A stretch of 64,000 bases of DNA from Nostoc sp. UHCC 0926 (GTDB lineage: Bacteria > Cyanobacteriota > Cyanobacteriia > Cyanobacteriales > Nostocaceae). Of this stretch, positions 16,906 to 25,794 are shown in pieces. The stretch is from contig NZ_CP117768.1 in NCBI RefSeq assembly GCF_028623165.1, positions 1,612,001-1,676,000 on the forward strand, written 5' to 3'. Position numbers and translations under genes: made by a program. The notes under the pieces were generated by a model. The model was not told the origin of the DNA. It searched no databases and saw nothing but the letters and a program-made list of their open reading frames with translations. Every line of letters begins with the position of its first letter. Within the stretch, counting starts at the first letter, position 1.

Positions 16906-18168
16906 TTCACCCCTTCTTCCGTCCCCCATCGCCAATAGCGCCGTCCCGTAAGCAGCTTCTGTATATACTGACGCTACTACAGGAACCTGCAAATAACGCG
17001 CCCTAATTGTAGTCCAAATATCATTCGCTGCGCCACCGCCAGCAGTATAAACACAGATCAACTTGTCTGCACCCATTTGTTGTAATAATTCATACCCTCG
17101 CGCTTCTATGCGGGCAATGCTTTCTAACAACCCATGCAAAAATTCCACTGGCTGATCTGGGCGTGGTTCCAAACGTGGGGGTAGATTGGGATCATTAATC
17201 GGAAAGCGATCGCCTGCTTTCAATAATGGATAATAATCTAACTCGCTGGCAATTGAAGCATCAATCTCCCGGCTAAGGCTTTCTAACTCAGCGTTTGTGA
17301 AAAATTGCTTAAGTACTGCACCCCCAGTATTAGAAGCACCCCCAGTCAGCCACAAATCACCCAACCGATGGCTGTAAATCCCATATCTGGCATCTTCTAC
17401 ACGGGTACGACTTAATAACTTTAGTACCAATGTTGAACCCAGAGAAGTCACGGCTTCACCAGGTAATTTTGCCCCACTGCCGAGAAAAGCGGCAATACTA
17501 TCAGTTGTACCTGCACACACCTGACAATCACGGCACAAACCGAACTTATCGGCTATTTCAGGGCGCAATTTTGCAATGGGAGTCCCAGGAGTTAAAACTT
17601 TGGGTAGCTGTATCGGTATTTGCAGCTTTTCTAGCCATTCGGGGTATTTCAACTCTTCCACGTCATAACCCAGCTTTAAAGCATTATGGTAATCGCTAAT
17701 CCCTAAATACCCATGTAGGAGAAACGCCAGCCAATCAGCTTGATGCAGGAAATATCTAGCTTCGCTAAAAGAAGGTAATTGCCTCATCCACAAAAGTTTG
17801 GCCAGGCTGGAGGTGGCACTCAACACGGTATGATTGGGGGGTGCTATGCTCCTCAAATGCTCTAGCACCAATGATCCCCGCGCATCGTTATACAGCAATG
17901 GTGCATCTGTTGGATTACCAACAGCATCGACCAGCAAGACGGTAGAAGAAGTACCATTAATTGCGATCGCTTTAATTTTTCGCCGCAATTGGTCAGGTAT
18001 TTGTTCCATCAGCACAAATAAAGCCTGCTGCCAAATTTTTGGCATAATAGGGGCTGGTGAATCCTGGAAGGGATATCGTACCTCAGCCTGGATATAAGAA
18101 GCTTCCTGGTCAATCACCACACCGCGGGCGCCAGATGTGCCGAAGTCGATACCCAAATACAAATTCAT
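16897..18168 (-). CDS. FGGY-family carbohydrate kinase (D-ribulose/xylulose kinase-like)
   Basis: ATP-dependent sugar kinase of 423 residues. Features are the phosphate-binding GIDFGTSGARG near the N-terminus, AINGTSSTVLLVD, NDARG, a GTTDSIAAFLG segment, TSLGSTLVLK and the C-terminal adenosine motif AGGGAANDIW. It most resembles the cyanobacterial/plant branch of FGGY kinases acting on D-ribulose or D-xylulose; the sugar is inference. I use the ATG at 18168 (MNLYLGIDFG) because the family begins here; the longer frame to 18297 adds non-conserved residues. Confidence 0.88.
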   Translation of the reverse strand: MNLYLGIDFGTSGARGVVIDQEASYIQAEVRYPFQDSPAPIMPKIWQQALFVLMEQIPDQLRRKIKAIAINGTSSTVLLVDAVGNPTDAPLLYNDARGSLVLEHLRSIAPPNHTVLSATSSLAKLLWMRQLPSFSEARYFLHQADWLAFLLHGYLGISDYHNALKLGYDVEELKYPEWLEKLQIPIQLPKVLTPGTPIAKLRPEIADKFGLCRDCQVCAGTTDSIAAFLGSGAKLPGEAVTSLGSTLVLKLLSRTRVEDARYGIYSHRLGDLWLTGGASNTGGAVLKQFFTNAELESLSREIDASIASELDYYPLLKAGDRFPINDPNLPPRLEPRPDQPVEFLHGLLESIARIEARGYELLQQMGADKLICVYTAGGGAANDIWTTIRARYLQVPVVASVYTEAAYGTALLAMGDGRRGEQE

Positions 18169-18326
18169 ATTTTTATAAATTTTTCTAATATGAGAATCAC
18201 TAACGACTACTGACCAATAACTGCTTTTGTTGCATCTTGTAACAAGATATTCCCCAATCTTGGCAAAACAAGGAAAAGTAGTAAACGAACTGTTCAAAAT
18301 CCATTCAGGTTAGGAGGTTTTCAGCC

Positions 18327-18458
18327 ATGCCTATCTTAGATACTCTGTACATCGCTCAGGTGTCTTCCATCTCAGATACTCAAGTCTACATCGCTCTAGT
18401 TGTGGCGCTGATCCCAGGAGTTCTAGCTTGGCGATTAGCCACAGAACTTTACAAATAA
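18327..18458 (+). CDS. psaM: Photosystem I reaction centre subunit XII
   Basis: Tiny thylakoid membrane protein of photosystem I, 43 residues from this ATG. The conserved core SDTQVYIALVVALIPGVLAW and the C-terminus RLATELYK match PsaM with its single transmembrane helix. AGGAGG at 18313-18318 precedes the ATG at good distance. The first 14 residues (MPILDTLYIAQVSS) are an extension compared with the usual 30-31 residue PsaM. It stands alone, with a hairpin about 100 bp downstream, as expected for a short, strongly expressed message. Confidence 0.9.
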   Translation: MPILDTLYIAQVSSISDTQVYIALVVALIPGVLAWRLATELYK

Positions 18459-18555
18459 CACTACGATGTGACACAGTTAAAAAGCTAATAATCCTGGCAG
18501 TACGGGGTGCAATTTCCTTTCTTCTTGTGGCTTTATGCCATAAGTAGCTAGGAAA

Positions 18556-18587
18556 CTGGCACTTACGTAAGCCAGGTTATTTTTTAA
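18556..18587 (+). terminator. Probable intrinsic terminator of psaM
   Basis: CTGGC pairs with GCCAG around an inner TTACGTAA palindrome, followed by GTTATTTTTT. This is a typical hairpin plus U-tract, about 100 nt after the psaM stop. Confidence 0.6.
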
Positions 18588-18711
18588 CTGGTGCAACACT
18601 TGTAGTTATTTCAAAAAAATGAAGTAATATGACAGCTAAATCAAGCAGTAATTAGCGCCAGAACGCTTTTACAGTGCTTCCCTTCATTAAGCGAGGTTAT
18701 TTTTTAGGATC

Positions 18712-19122
18712 ATGAACGCGATTCAACCCTCCAGACCACCGTTACAACCTATACAAAAACGCCGGGCCGTTCCTCGACCAAAGCGGCATCTTCGTCAACG
18801 TTCTTACCAGGTGATGGCACTGGAAAGCACAGCCAAAATAGCGATTAATCTTGCCGTTACAGCCGTTGCAGCATCTGCCTTAGCACAACTTTTGCCTTAT
18901 CATTGGTTACAGCAAGAAAAGTTGCGAGAAATTAGTACTGAAGTCAAGCTGATGGAAGGACATGTGAATAGTTTGCAGGCGAAATTTGGCCGTAACTTCG
19001 ATCCTCAGCAAACTAAAACTATTATGCAAGAACAAGGATACCGATTTGATCCCAGCCAGCGTCGGGTCGTGTTGATGAATCAGGATCGCCGAGAAGATGA
19101 ACAAACTGAGTCATCACCCTAA
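18712..19122 (+). CDS. Conserved cyanobacterial membrane protein of unknown function
   Basis: 136 residues. The basic, proline-rich N-terminus (about 1-30) is followed by one hydrophobic segment, IAINLAVTAVAASALAQLLP (about 43-62). A short coiled-coil-like stretch (QQEKLREISTEVKLMEGHV) and a hydrophilic tail rich in charged residues complete it. The layout suggests a single-pass protein with the bulk on one side of the membrane. I do not recognise a characterised relative. It follows psaM at 250 bp on the same strand but has the psaM terminator in between. Confidence 0.7.
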   Translation: MNAIQPSRPPLQPIQKRRAVPRPKRHLRQRSYQVMALESTAKIAINLAVTAVAASALAQLLPYHWLQQEKLREISTEVKLMEGHVNSLQAKFGRNFDPQQTKTIMQEQGYRFDPSQRRVVLMNQDRREDEQTESSP

Positions 19123-19348
19123 GACAAATAGCGAATTTGGGATTATTCAGGTTTCTTGTGATTCAGGCTACGTATAAACCGGGTGTAAATTTATATTATT
19201 GCTAATAAATAATGGTTAATAGCTAATTTTTGAATAGCTATGTAGTTATCATCTATTAGTCATTAGCGATACAGCGTTACTAAACTCCAATTCAAGATTT
19301 AATCAATTATTTTGAATTTTGAATCCTCCAGAAGAACTAATCTACCAA

Positions 19349-20068
19349 TTAGGACGCTGATTCAGATAGCAACTCGTTTAGCCAATTTTCGAGTTGTAAA
19401 CGCAAGCGACAACCAGTAATATTCTTGCTGTTGTCGATAGAGGGCAGTTGAGTGAGGGCGCGACGATAATCAGCGATCGCACAATTCCAGTCGCCCCAAA
19501 GATGGTAAGTCCTGCCGCGTTCAGCCCAGATATGACCTTCTAGTTGACCAAAAAGCAGTGCTACCTCAAAATTCTCAATTGCCTCCTCATATTGCCCCAA
19601 GTCACGCCAGGTAATGCCTCGGTTAATCCATGCCCGGACATGGCGAGGATTAAAATTAATCGCTTGATCGTAGTCGGCAAGTGCTGCTGCTAATTCTCCA
19701 CAAGCAGCGTAGTAATTTGCCCGATTATTATAAGCACTAGCCAAATTGGGATTGATTTTGAGGGCAGTATTATAGTCGGAAAGCGCTTTTTGCCTTTCAC
19801 CACTTTGGAAATAAATTAGCCCGCGGTTATTGTAATCAACGGCATTGTGCGGATGGCAGGAAATTAGTTGGCTTAAAAGTGCGATCGCCTCAGTATAATC
19901 TCCTTGTTGAGCCGACTTCAAAGCACAAGAGCGTAAGTAGCTATCCCCTAAAGTAGATTCGCTGCGATCGTTCATCCTCTGCTCTTGAACTTTGTTTGTA
20001 CTATTTAGAACATATTTGTATTGCTTACTTTGCTGGTCATCGTCAGCTAAAAATGAGTGAATATTCAT
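19349..20068 (-). CDS. TPR-repeat protein
   Basis: 239 residues with about four to five tetratricopeptide repeats between residues 50 and 210, seen in NAVDYNNRGLIYFQSGERQK, LASAYNNRANYYAACGEL, VRAWINRGITWRDLGQYEEA and GHIWAERGRTYHLWGDWNCA. TPR arrays form helical protein-binding surfaces; the partner is unknown. There is no signal peptide, so it is probably cytoplasmic. The start could also be the internal ATG of MNDRSEST (residue 32), since the first 31 residues are polar and unlike a TPR. It stands alone, with about 450 bp of noncoding DNA upstream. Confidence 0.85.
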   Translation of the reverse strand: MNIHSFLADDDQQSKQYKYVLNSTNKVQEQRMNDRSESTLGDSYLRSCALKSAQQGDYTEAIALLSQLISCHPHNAVDYNNRGLIYFQSGERQKALSDYNTALKINPNLASAYNNRANYYAACGELAAALADYDQAINFNPRHVRAWINRGITWRDLGQYEEAIENFEVALLFGQLEGHIWAERGRTYHLWGDWNCAIADYRRALTQLPSIDNSKNITGCRLRLQLENWLNELLSESAS

Positions 20069-20527
20069 CTTTTTTTACATGAAATCAATGCTTTTTGAAA
20101 TCAAATTCTAATTTTTGACCGCTAGTGGTTTTACCACTGTGTCTATTTTTAAGGTATTTAGGGTTACATTAAAGCTATCTAAAGAGAGAACTTAACTTAG
20201 CCGCATAAGAGAAATTTACGCCCTAAATAAACAATTGCTCCTCAAACCTAATCATGGATACTTGATCCCGAAGTTAAATTCCAGAAATAGCAGATGTTAA
20301 TCTCAAAGACTAGTCAAGTAGTGAGAGCGACAAATTGGTAGAATGCCAACAAGCAGTTCATTAAAGAGGGGATGAGCAGGATAAGGGAGAAGGGGAATCT
20401 GGGGAGAACAATTAATACCCAATGACGCCAGTCGCCTCAAGTCGGGAAACCCGCCCACAGCGCTGGCTCCCCAATGCCCCATGCCCCAGCCTCTGGATTC
20501 AATTTTTAAGTTTTGAGAAATTTTCTG
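20069..20527. other. Intergenic region with GC-rich dispersed repeat
   Basis: Mostly AT-rich. At 20420-20485 a GC-rich stretch (GCCTCAAGTCGGGAAACCCG and CAGCGCTGGCTCC) resembles widely scattered Nostoc intergenic repeats. No gene was recognised. Confidence 0.4.
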
Positions 20528-20992
20528 ATGACAACCGCAATTTCCTATCCCAATGCCCCTGATTTAGCAACCGATGATTATATTGTTATCGGCTTGGCAA
20601 CTTGCTTCGTCAAAGAAGATGGAGAAGTTTATCAAATCGAAGTTATAGAACCGATTCCCTCTGCGGCTTTGGAAGCGCTTTTAAAGGGCATCCCTACCTC
20701 CTATAAGCTGGCTCATGCAACAACTTTGGGATCTGTGCTGGATGGCGATTCATTACTGGTGCCAGATGGCTTCCCAGAGTCGGCTCAGTTTGGAGAGGAA
20801 TTTGTGCCACGGGCATTTGCAGCAGCTCGTACCTACAAGCGTCGTGAATCTGCAAAATCTTTAATTCCCTTAGGTACAAACTACACTGAGTTTAAGTATT
20901 CCATTGAGCGGAAAAGGGTGTTAAACGCCGCTAGAGTTGTCACTAAAGAGGACAACGTTAAACAGCATTCTCACACTCACAAAGTTCTTTAA
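20528..20992 (+). CDS. Conserved cyanobacterial protein of unknown function
   Basis: 154 residues starting at MTTAISYPNAPDLATDDYIV; an in-frame TTG at 20513 would add five residues. No transmembrane helix or named motif is visible. The chain looks like a compact soluble domain (ATCFVKEDGEVYQIEVIEPI, then GIPTSYKLAHATTLG) with a basic C-terminal tail ending in HSHTHKVL. It ends 6 bp before the GST gene, so the two are likely cotranscribed. Function unknown. Confidence 0.75.
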   Translation: MTTAISYPNAPDLATDDYIVIGLATCFVKEDGEVYQIEVIEPIPSAALEALLKGIPTSYKLAHATTLGSVLDGDSLLVPDGFPESAQFGEEFVPRAFAAARTYKRRESAKSLIPLGTNYTEFKYSIERKRVLNAARVVTKEDNVKQHSHTHKVL

Positions 20993-20998
20993 GTAATT

Positions 20999-21556
20999 AT
21001 GCTAAAACTTTACGGCGGCGCTCGTAGTCGAGCGTCAATTGTCCAATGGTATTTAGAGGAATTAGGAATTCCCTACGAATTCGTCAAGCTCGATATGCAG
21101 GCAGGTGAACATCTCCAGCTTGCATATTTGGCAATTAACCCAGTTGGTAAAGTTCCAGCAATTGTTGATGGAGATTTTCAGCTTTGGGAATCTGGGGCAA
21201 TTTTGCTATATCTTGCTGATAAGTACGCTAAAACTGCACTTTCACTCCAAGAACGTGCTGTATTTTCCCAATGGGTGTTGTTTGCCAATGCGACCCTTAG
21301 TCCAGGAATTTTTGTAGAAGCAAGTCGGGAGCGGGAAATGCCCCGCTTGTTGACTCCATTAAATGAAATTTTTAGTAAGCAACCTTTTTTGCTGGGTAAT
21401 GAATTCACTGTTGTCGATGTGGCAGTGGGGTCTATTTTGAATTACATTCCCATCATGTTGAAGCTAGACCTCAGCTCCTACCCAGCGGTGTTGAACTATA
21501 TGAAGAAGTTATCTGAGCGTCCGGCATTTCAAAAAAGTATTGGCAAAGGGGCTTGA
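20999..21556 (+). CDS. Glutathione S-transferase family protein
   Basis: 185 residues with the GST layout: an N-terminal thioredoxin-like domain (MLKLYGGARSRASIVQWYLE, NPVGKVPAIVDGDFQLWESG with the cis-proline and the glutathione-contacting ES) and a helical C-terminal domain (FLLGNEFTVVDVAVGSIL, which carries the N-capping box). Family members conjugate or reduce electrophiles with glutathione; the substrate is unknown. It follows the upstream hypothetical gene by 6 bp, and a dispersed palindrome lies directly after it. Confidence 0.88.
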   Translation: MLKLYGGARSRASIVQWYLEELGIPYEFVKLDMQAGEHLQLAYLAINPVGKVPAIVDGDFQLWESGAILLYLADKYAKTALSLQERAVFSQWVLFANATLSPGIFVEASREREMPRLLTPLNEIFSKQPFLLGNEFTVVDVAVGSILNYIPIMLKLDLSSYPAVLNYMKKLSERPAFQKSIGKGA

Positions 21557-21562
21557 TTTTAG

Positions 21563-21588
21563 TAGGGGCGCAAGGCCTTGCGCCCCTA
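21563..21588. repeat. Second copy of the 24-bp palindromic repeat
   Basis: AGGGGCGCAAGG plus its complement, identical to the centre of 5799-5826. Only 7 bp beyond the GST stop, it could act as a transcript-end hairpin, but it lacks a T-run. Confidence 0.75.
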
Positions 21589-21706
21589 TGATCAGACGCG
21601 GTTTCTAACTGCCCTTTTAGCGTTAAGTTAGCTACCGTGTATTATATCCAAACAAAAAATCTTCAAAAAACTTAGTTTGGATAGGCACTGCCACCATACA
21701 AATCTT

Positions 21707-22198
21707 TTAACGATAATTTGTAAATTGCAAAGCAACTGGGTAGTCTTCTTGTTTCAGCCGCTGCATGACTACTTGTAAGTCATCTTTAGATTTGGCAGAA
21801 ACCCGCACAACATCGCCTTGGATTGAAGCTTGTACCTTTTTGAATTCGTCGCGAATCAATTTGGAAATTTGTTTGGCGATTTCTTGACTGATGCCTTTTT
21901 TGAGTTTGATTTCTTGACGGACGCGATTACCACTAGCTGATTCAACCTTGCCAAAATCAAAGATTTTTTGGGAGAGGTTACGCTTGGCGGCTTTTTCCCG
22001 CAGGATGGTGTGTACAGAATCTAAGGTAAACTCGCTATCAGTACTAACGTTAATGCTTTCTTCGACTAACTCGACAGTAGTTTGAGTGTCTTTGAGGTCG
22101 TAACGACCTTTGATGTCTCGGATAACTTGATCGACAGCGTTAACCAACTCTTGTCGGTCAAAGTCGCTCACAATGTCAAAGGAAAAAGTAGAAGCCAT
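21707..22198 (-). CDS. YajQ family nucleotide-binding protein
   Basis: 163 residues matching YajQ over the full length: [20 protein letters not shown] at the start, then [35 protein letters not shown] and [19 protein letters not shown]. YajQ proteins have two ferredoxin-like domains; some bind cyclic di-GMP and nucleic acids. The cyanobacterial role is not defined. The start is standard for the family. A MAPEG gene lies upstream on the same strand across about 130 bp. Confidence 0.95.
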   Translation of the reverse strand: MASTFSFDIVSDFDRQELVNAVDQVIRDIKGRYDLKDTQTTVELVEESINVSTDSEFTLDSVHTILREKAAKRNLSQKIFDFGKVESASGNRVRQEIKLKKGISQEIAKQISKLIRDEFKKVQASIQGDVVRVSAKSKDDLQVVMQRLKQEDYPVALQFTNYR

Positions 22199-22327
22199 AA
22201 AACATTTTGGATTTTAGATTTTGCGGAAAGTCTGAGCGGAGGTTTCCTCCGATCAGAACTTTCCAAGACGGATTTTGGATTGGGTATTGGGAAAACTTTT
22301 TCCCAGTCCTCAGCCACAACTCCCCAA

Positions 22328-22726
22328 TTAACTAGTAGCTTGGATGATGCTCAAGAAGATGAGAGTGGCAGAGCCAAGGATGCCAATGCCAAACATCAGC
22401 GATCGCAAAAGGGGTATATTCAAAATATAAAAAATTGAGTATAGCAAACGGGCCACCACAAAGGCGATCGCAGCCAGTTGTGCTGTAGAAGAATTTACAC
22501 CAGTTACGTATGCCATCAATGCAGCTGCCGCAAACACCATAAACGCTTCAAAGGTGTTCTGATGTGCCCAAGTAGCTCGTTGGGCGTATGGTGGCAATTT
22601 ATCAAACATAGCACGAGGAGTAGAAAACATTTCATACCCAATCAGCACACGGGCATAAGCTACCACCAAAAATGGTAGGTAAATCAGAACGGCAGCAGCT
22701 GCGATCGAGTACAAAAAAATTATCAT
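22328..22726 (-). CDS. MAPEG family membrane protein
   Basis: 132 residues with four hydrophobic helices. The MAPEG family (membrane-associated proteins in eicosanoid and glutathione metabolism) is recognised from RATWAHQNTFEAFMVFAAAA and FVVARLLYSIFYILNIPLLR. Bacterial members are mostly uncharacterised and some have glutathione transferase activity. It is near a soluble GST gene, but on the other strand and with YajQ between, so no functional link is claimed. Confidence 0.88.
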   Translation of the reverse strand: MIIFLYSIAAAAVLIYLPFLVVAYARVLIGYEMFSTPRAMFDKLPPYAQRATWAHQNTFEAFMVFAAAALMAYVTGVNSSTAQLAAIAFVVARLLYSIFYILNIPLLRSLMFGIGILGSATLIFLSIIQATS

Positions 22727-22797
22727 TACTTATTGGTTATTAGTCATCAGTGAGCCAGCACGGTCTTAGGGATTTCCCAAATGAGTGACTGGCGTTA

Positions 22798-22862
22798 GTG
22801 TTCGCGCAGCGTCTCGTAGAGAAGCGATAGCGACGTAGGAGCGTCACCCGTAAGGGTCATCA
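22798..22862. repeat. Small dispersed repeat cluster
   Basis: GTTCGCGCAGCGTCTCGTAG and AGAAGCGATAGCGACGTAGG follow each other here. The first matches the core of the GxxExxY cassette repeats, and a short hairpin, GACGCTC-like, closes the cluster. It is intergenic, between the MAPEG and SLOG genes. Confidence 0.6.
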
Positions 22863-22918
22863 GTCATTAGTCATTAGTCAAATATAAAAGACAAACGACA
22901 AAAGACAATGACAAATGA

Positions 22919-23464
22919 CTAATCAAAGTAGAAGAGGGTCACTACTTTTCTTTGTTCTTCTGCATCTTGACAAGTTTGCAACAGGGTGCGACTGTCGTGA
23001 AATGCAAAGCAGATCAGTTGCTGACAACGAGAGACAATTTCCTTGTTGCACAGGTAACTAGCTTCAGCAAGGGACAGATTATCATTACTGGAATTTTCCA
23101 CTAGATGCATTACCTGTTCTAGTTGCTGGCGCGATTCCAAAGGCTGGCGTTCCAGGCTTTGGGGTAGAATCACCGTTAACAAATTCGGATCAGCCCGCGT
23201 TGCTCCCTTGATGGCAGCTGAATTTGTACCTGTAGCACCAGAAGTAATGATGCGATTACCCGATAAAACTAGGGCATATGTCATCATTTCAATAAGATTC
23301 TGATGCGTAATCGGGACGTGACGAGAACCCAGCAAGGCAATTCTTTTAGAACCCGTTTGCTGGATTGTCGCCAGTTCCTGCGCTAATGTATCGAGGTTAA
23401 TTAGGTCTGTTGATTGGCTCAAAGATAGACATAATCCGATTAAACGACCCAGATATTTTACCAA
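22919..23464 (-). CDS. SLOG/DprA-like Rossmann-fold protein
   Basis: 181 residues with the nucleotide-binding fold of the DprA/LOG superfamily: SKRIALLGSRHVPITHQN, then the glycine-rich GNRIITSGATGTNSAAIKGA and a C-terminal CQQLICFAFHDSRTLLQTC. DprA proper is about twice this size, so this is a stand-alone SLOG domain widespread in cyanobacteria. SLOG domains bind or process nucleotides; the role here is unknown. The listed start is TTG at 23464 and is weakly supported; the conserved part begins near SLSQSTDLINLDTLAQE. Confidence 0.75.
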   Translation of the reverse strand: MVKYLGRLIGLCLSLSQSTDLINLDTLAQELATIQQTGSKRIALLGSRHVPITHQNLIEMMTYALVLSGNRIITSGATGTNSAAIKGATRADPNLLTVILPQSLERQPLESRQQLEQVMHLVENSSNDNLSLAEASYLCNKEIVSRCQQLICFAFHDSRTLLQTCQDAEEQRKVVTLFYFD

Positions 23465-23503
23465 ACAGCGTGTAGGTGCGAGGCGAACCTGAGTTAGAGT
23501 TTG

Positions 23504-24040
23504 CTACAATTTTTCGATTGTTTGGATTACTTGGTCACACCAAGCCAGCCAATGTGTTTCATAAGTGATGCCATTCAGGAGAGTCAAATACTGAAATTTT
23601 GCTGATTCTGGGAGTTCTTGCGGATTCTGAAAGCATTCTTGTTCTAAATCCTTGTACGTAGATAATTTTTTTAAGTGGGCTTTTTGGTGACGCTCTAGCT
23701 CTACCAAAATCATCTGGTTAGAAGCAATATGCCCAGCAAAAATTTTAACAAGCAAATCATCTTTAATCGGTGTGGGTTCACAAGGTTGAGCAATCCACTC
23801 TTTGAGCTGCTGTTCTCCCAAGTCTGTAACCCTGTAGAGCTTTTTATCTGGTCGTCCTGCTTGAACAATTGACTCGGAACTGATCCATCCTTGATCTTCT
23901 AGTTTCGACAACTCCCGATAAATCTGCTGGTGACTTGCTGACCAGAAAAAGCCTACAGATCCATCGAATCGTTTTGCTAAATCATACCCACTACAAGGCG
24001 CGTCAACCAGAGCAGCTAATATTGCGTGCGCTAATGCCAT
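23504..24040 (-). CDS. PadR family transcriptional regulator
   Basis: Winged-helix repressor. The DNA-binding domain covers HAILAALVDAPCSGYDLAKR and FWSASHQQIYRELSKLEDQG, and the C-terminal helical Vir_act-type domain follows (DDLLVKIFAGHIASNQM). I start at MALAHAILAALVD (24040), the usual family start; in-frame ATG at 24064 and TTG at 24070 are possible but would place the start at the edge of an operator. PadR regulators generally repress their own gene and a divergent neighbour in response to small aromatic or toxic molecules. The divergent DUF4188 gene and the two palindromes between them fit that arrangement. Confidence 0.9.
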   Translation of the reverse strand: MALAHAILAALVDAPCSGYDLAKRFDGSVGFFWSASHQQIYRELSKLEDQGWISSESIVQAGRPDKKLYRVTDLGEQQLKEWIAQPCEPTPIKDDLLVKIFAGHIASNQMILVELERHQKAHLKKLSTYKDLEQECFQNPQELPESAKFQYLTLLNGITYETHWLAWCDQVIQTIEKL

Positions 24041-24064
24041 AATTTTGAATTCACTACTTGACAT

Positions 24065-24107
24065 ATGCAACTAATTGCATAAAATATTTATATGCAATTA
24101 ATTGCAT
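24065..24107. promoter_or_regulatory. Paired PadR-type operators
   Basis: Two palindromes lie in the divergent interval: ATGCAACTAATTGCAT at 24065-24080 (one mismatch) and ATGCAATTAATTGCAT at 24092-24107 (perfect, extending to ATAT...ATAT). Their centres are 27 bp apart, about 2.5 helical turns. PadR proteins recognise such ATGC/GCAT-type inverted sites. The pair probably controls both the padR gene and the DUF4188 gene. Confidence 0.7.
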
Positions 24108-24139
24108 ATTAAGCTAAAACAGCAAGGAGTGAGTAATAG

Positions 24140-24658
24140 ATGCCTCAAGTAATACCAGGAAGATTTACAGCCGAGATTAATCAACCCTTTGTTGTGTTTT
24201 TGATTGGGATGCGAATTAATAAATTCTTGGCTTTCTCCAAATGGATTCCAACTGCAACGGCGATGTCGCCCATGCTACGAAGCCTTTACCAGAATCCCGA
24301 AAAAGGGTTTTTAGGGGGAGAAACTTTTGTTTACTGGCGAGGAGTGGGACTGATTCAGTATTGGCGATCGTTTGAGGATTTGGAGCGTTTTGCCAGAAAT
24401 CCCGCTGATGCACATCTAAAAGCTTGGCAAAGGTTTAATCAAGCCATTGGTGCTGATGGCAGTGTCGGCATTTGGCACGAAACTTATTTAATCGAACCGG
24501 GAAGATATGAGGCGGTTTACGGGAATATGCCTGTGTTTGGATTAGCTGCTGCAACTAAGCATGTCCCAGCTATGGGGCGGAGGGAGACAGCACGCCGTCG
24601 CCTGGGAGATGACGGCGAACCAGCTGTACCCTCACCAGCAATACACCCTCCTAACTGA
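24140..24658 (+). CDS. DUF4188 (monooxygenase-like) protein
   Basis: 172 residues. The family is recognised from VFLIGMRINKFLAFSKW, GGETFVYWRGVGLIQYWRSF and GIWHETYLIEPGRYEAVYGN, with the tail NMPVFGLAAATKHVPAMGRR. Members are annotated as dimeric alpha-beta-barrel, monooxygenase-like proteins, without proven chemistry. It is transcribed divergently from the PadR gene across two palindromic operators and is therefore the likely PadR target. AAGGAG about 15 nt before the ATG fits a ribosome binding site. Confidence 0.85.
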   Translation: MPQVIPGRFTAEINQPFVVFLIGMRINKFLAFSKWIPTATAMSPMLRSLYQNPEKGFLGGETFVYWRGVGLIQYWRSFEDLERFARNPADAHLKAWQRFNQAIGADGSVGIWHETYLIEPGRYEAVYGNMPVFGLAAATKHVPAMGRRETARRRLGDDGEPAVPSPAIHPPN

Positions 24659-24699
24659 TAACTGAGCATAAATGCTCTTAATTGTTTAGGTTGATGAAT

Positions 24700-25794
24700 C
24701 TAAGACAATGCCGCTGCGGGAGTCAAACCCAGTTTAGATAACAGGCGGTCAATGTCAAAATGCTCTGACATTAACTGGCGAATGCACTGAACTTTAATCG
24801 GCTCGTGGAGGCGGACTTGCCCGAAAGTGCGGTCAACAATTTCTACAGTGGTGAGGGTGTCTAAGTCAACAGATAAAATGGGGATTTCTAGTTCTTCAGC
24901 GCGACTGAGAATGAACCGCGGGGGTGGTAGTTGCCCAGTGAGAATTAAACATTGGGTAGAAGTTTCCAAAGCAGCTTGCTGAATTTCCACGCGATCGCCT
25001 CCTGTTACCACTGCCATATTCCGGCGTTTGCGGAAATACTTGACAGCGGAGTTGACATTCATCGCTCCAATGGCCAGACTTTCCACTAACAAATCTAGGC
25101 GATCGTTGCGACAGAGAACATCAGCCTTTAACTGCTTGACTAGTTCGCCAACACTGACACTGCGGAGCAAATCGTTGTTCGGCAGCATTGCTAGCACCGG
25201 AATCCCCTGCTGTTCCAAAAATGGGCGCAAGAGAGTGTCAACCGCTTCTAGTTGGGTGAGTGGGATATCATTGATCACAACTCCAATCAAGCGATCGCCC
25301 ACACGCCCTTTAGCAGCCAATAGCGCCTCAACCGAAAGCAACGATTTATAGCGGGTTACTAACAGCACAGCAGCATCCAATACTTCAGCCATTTGCAGCA
25401 AAGACAAGTCAAACAAATTGCCTTCAGACAAATCACCAGGCCCCTCCAGTAACACCAAATCTCCTTGGGACATTTGCAAATATTGCTGTATTAGGGACTG
25501 TTGATAATCGGTTTTGTCTTCCCCCCGCAAGCGCTTTTGCACATTTAGTTCATCTAAAGCCAGCATTGTAGGTGCAACACGGTTTTCCGGCAAATTGAGG
25601 CTAAGAGCGATGAACTGGACATCTTCCTCAATTACGGTTCCACTAGACAAATTCAAACACGTACCGAGCGGTTTACCGTAGGAAATATCCAGTCCTTTTT
25701 GCTGTAGCTGATGAGACAAACCCAGAACAGTTGCAGATTTACCGCTGTAAGTCTCGGTTGATCCAATCAGCAAATATTTAGGGGATTTTGGCAC
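24700..25794 (-). CDS. BioD-like P-loop/DRTGG domain protein (phosphotransacetylase-type N-terminus)
   Basis: 364 residues. The N-terminal domain resembles dethiobiotin synthetase, with P-loop GSTETYSGKSAT, then LVLLEGPGDLSEGN and LLVTRYKSLLSVEALLAAKG. The C-terminal domain (VGELVKQLKADVLCRND, MAVVTGGDRVEIQQAALET) matches DRTGG, which in longer proteins precedes a phosphotransacetylase catalytic domain. That catalytic domain is absent here, so this is the stand-alone regulatory-type form seen in cyanobacteria. The start is GTG at 25794, with AGGAG 11 nt upstream. Function not established. Confidence 0.8.
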   Translation of the reverse strand: MPKSPKYLLIGSTETYSGKSATVLGLSHQLQQKGLDISYGKPLGTCLNLSSGTVIEEDVQFIALSLNLPENRVAPTMLALDELNVQKRLRGEDKTDYQQSLIQQYLQMSQGDLVLLEGPGDLSEGNLFDLSLLQMAEVLDAAVLLVTRYKSLLSVEALLAAKGRVGDRLIGVVINDIPLTQLEAVDTLLRPFLEQQGIPVLAMLPNNDLLRSVSVGELVKQLKADVLCRNDRLDLLVESLAIGAMNVNSAVKYFRKRRNMAVVTGGDRVEIQQAALETSTQCLILTGQLPPPRFILSRAEELEIPILSVDLDTLTTVEIVDRTFGQVRLHEPIKVQCIRQLMSEHFDIDRLLSKLGLTPAAALS

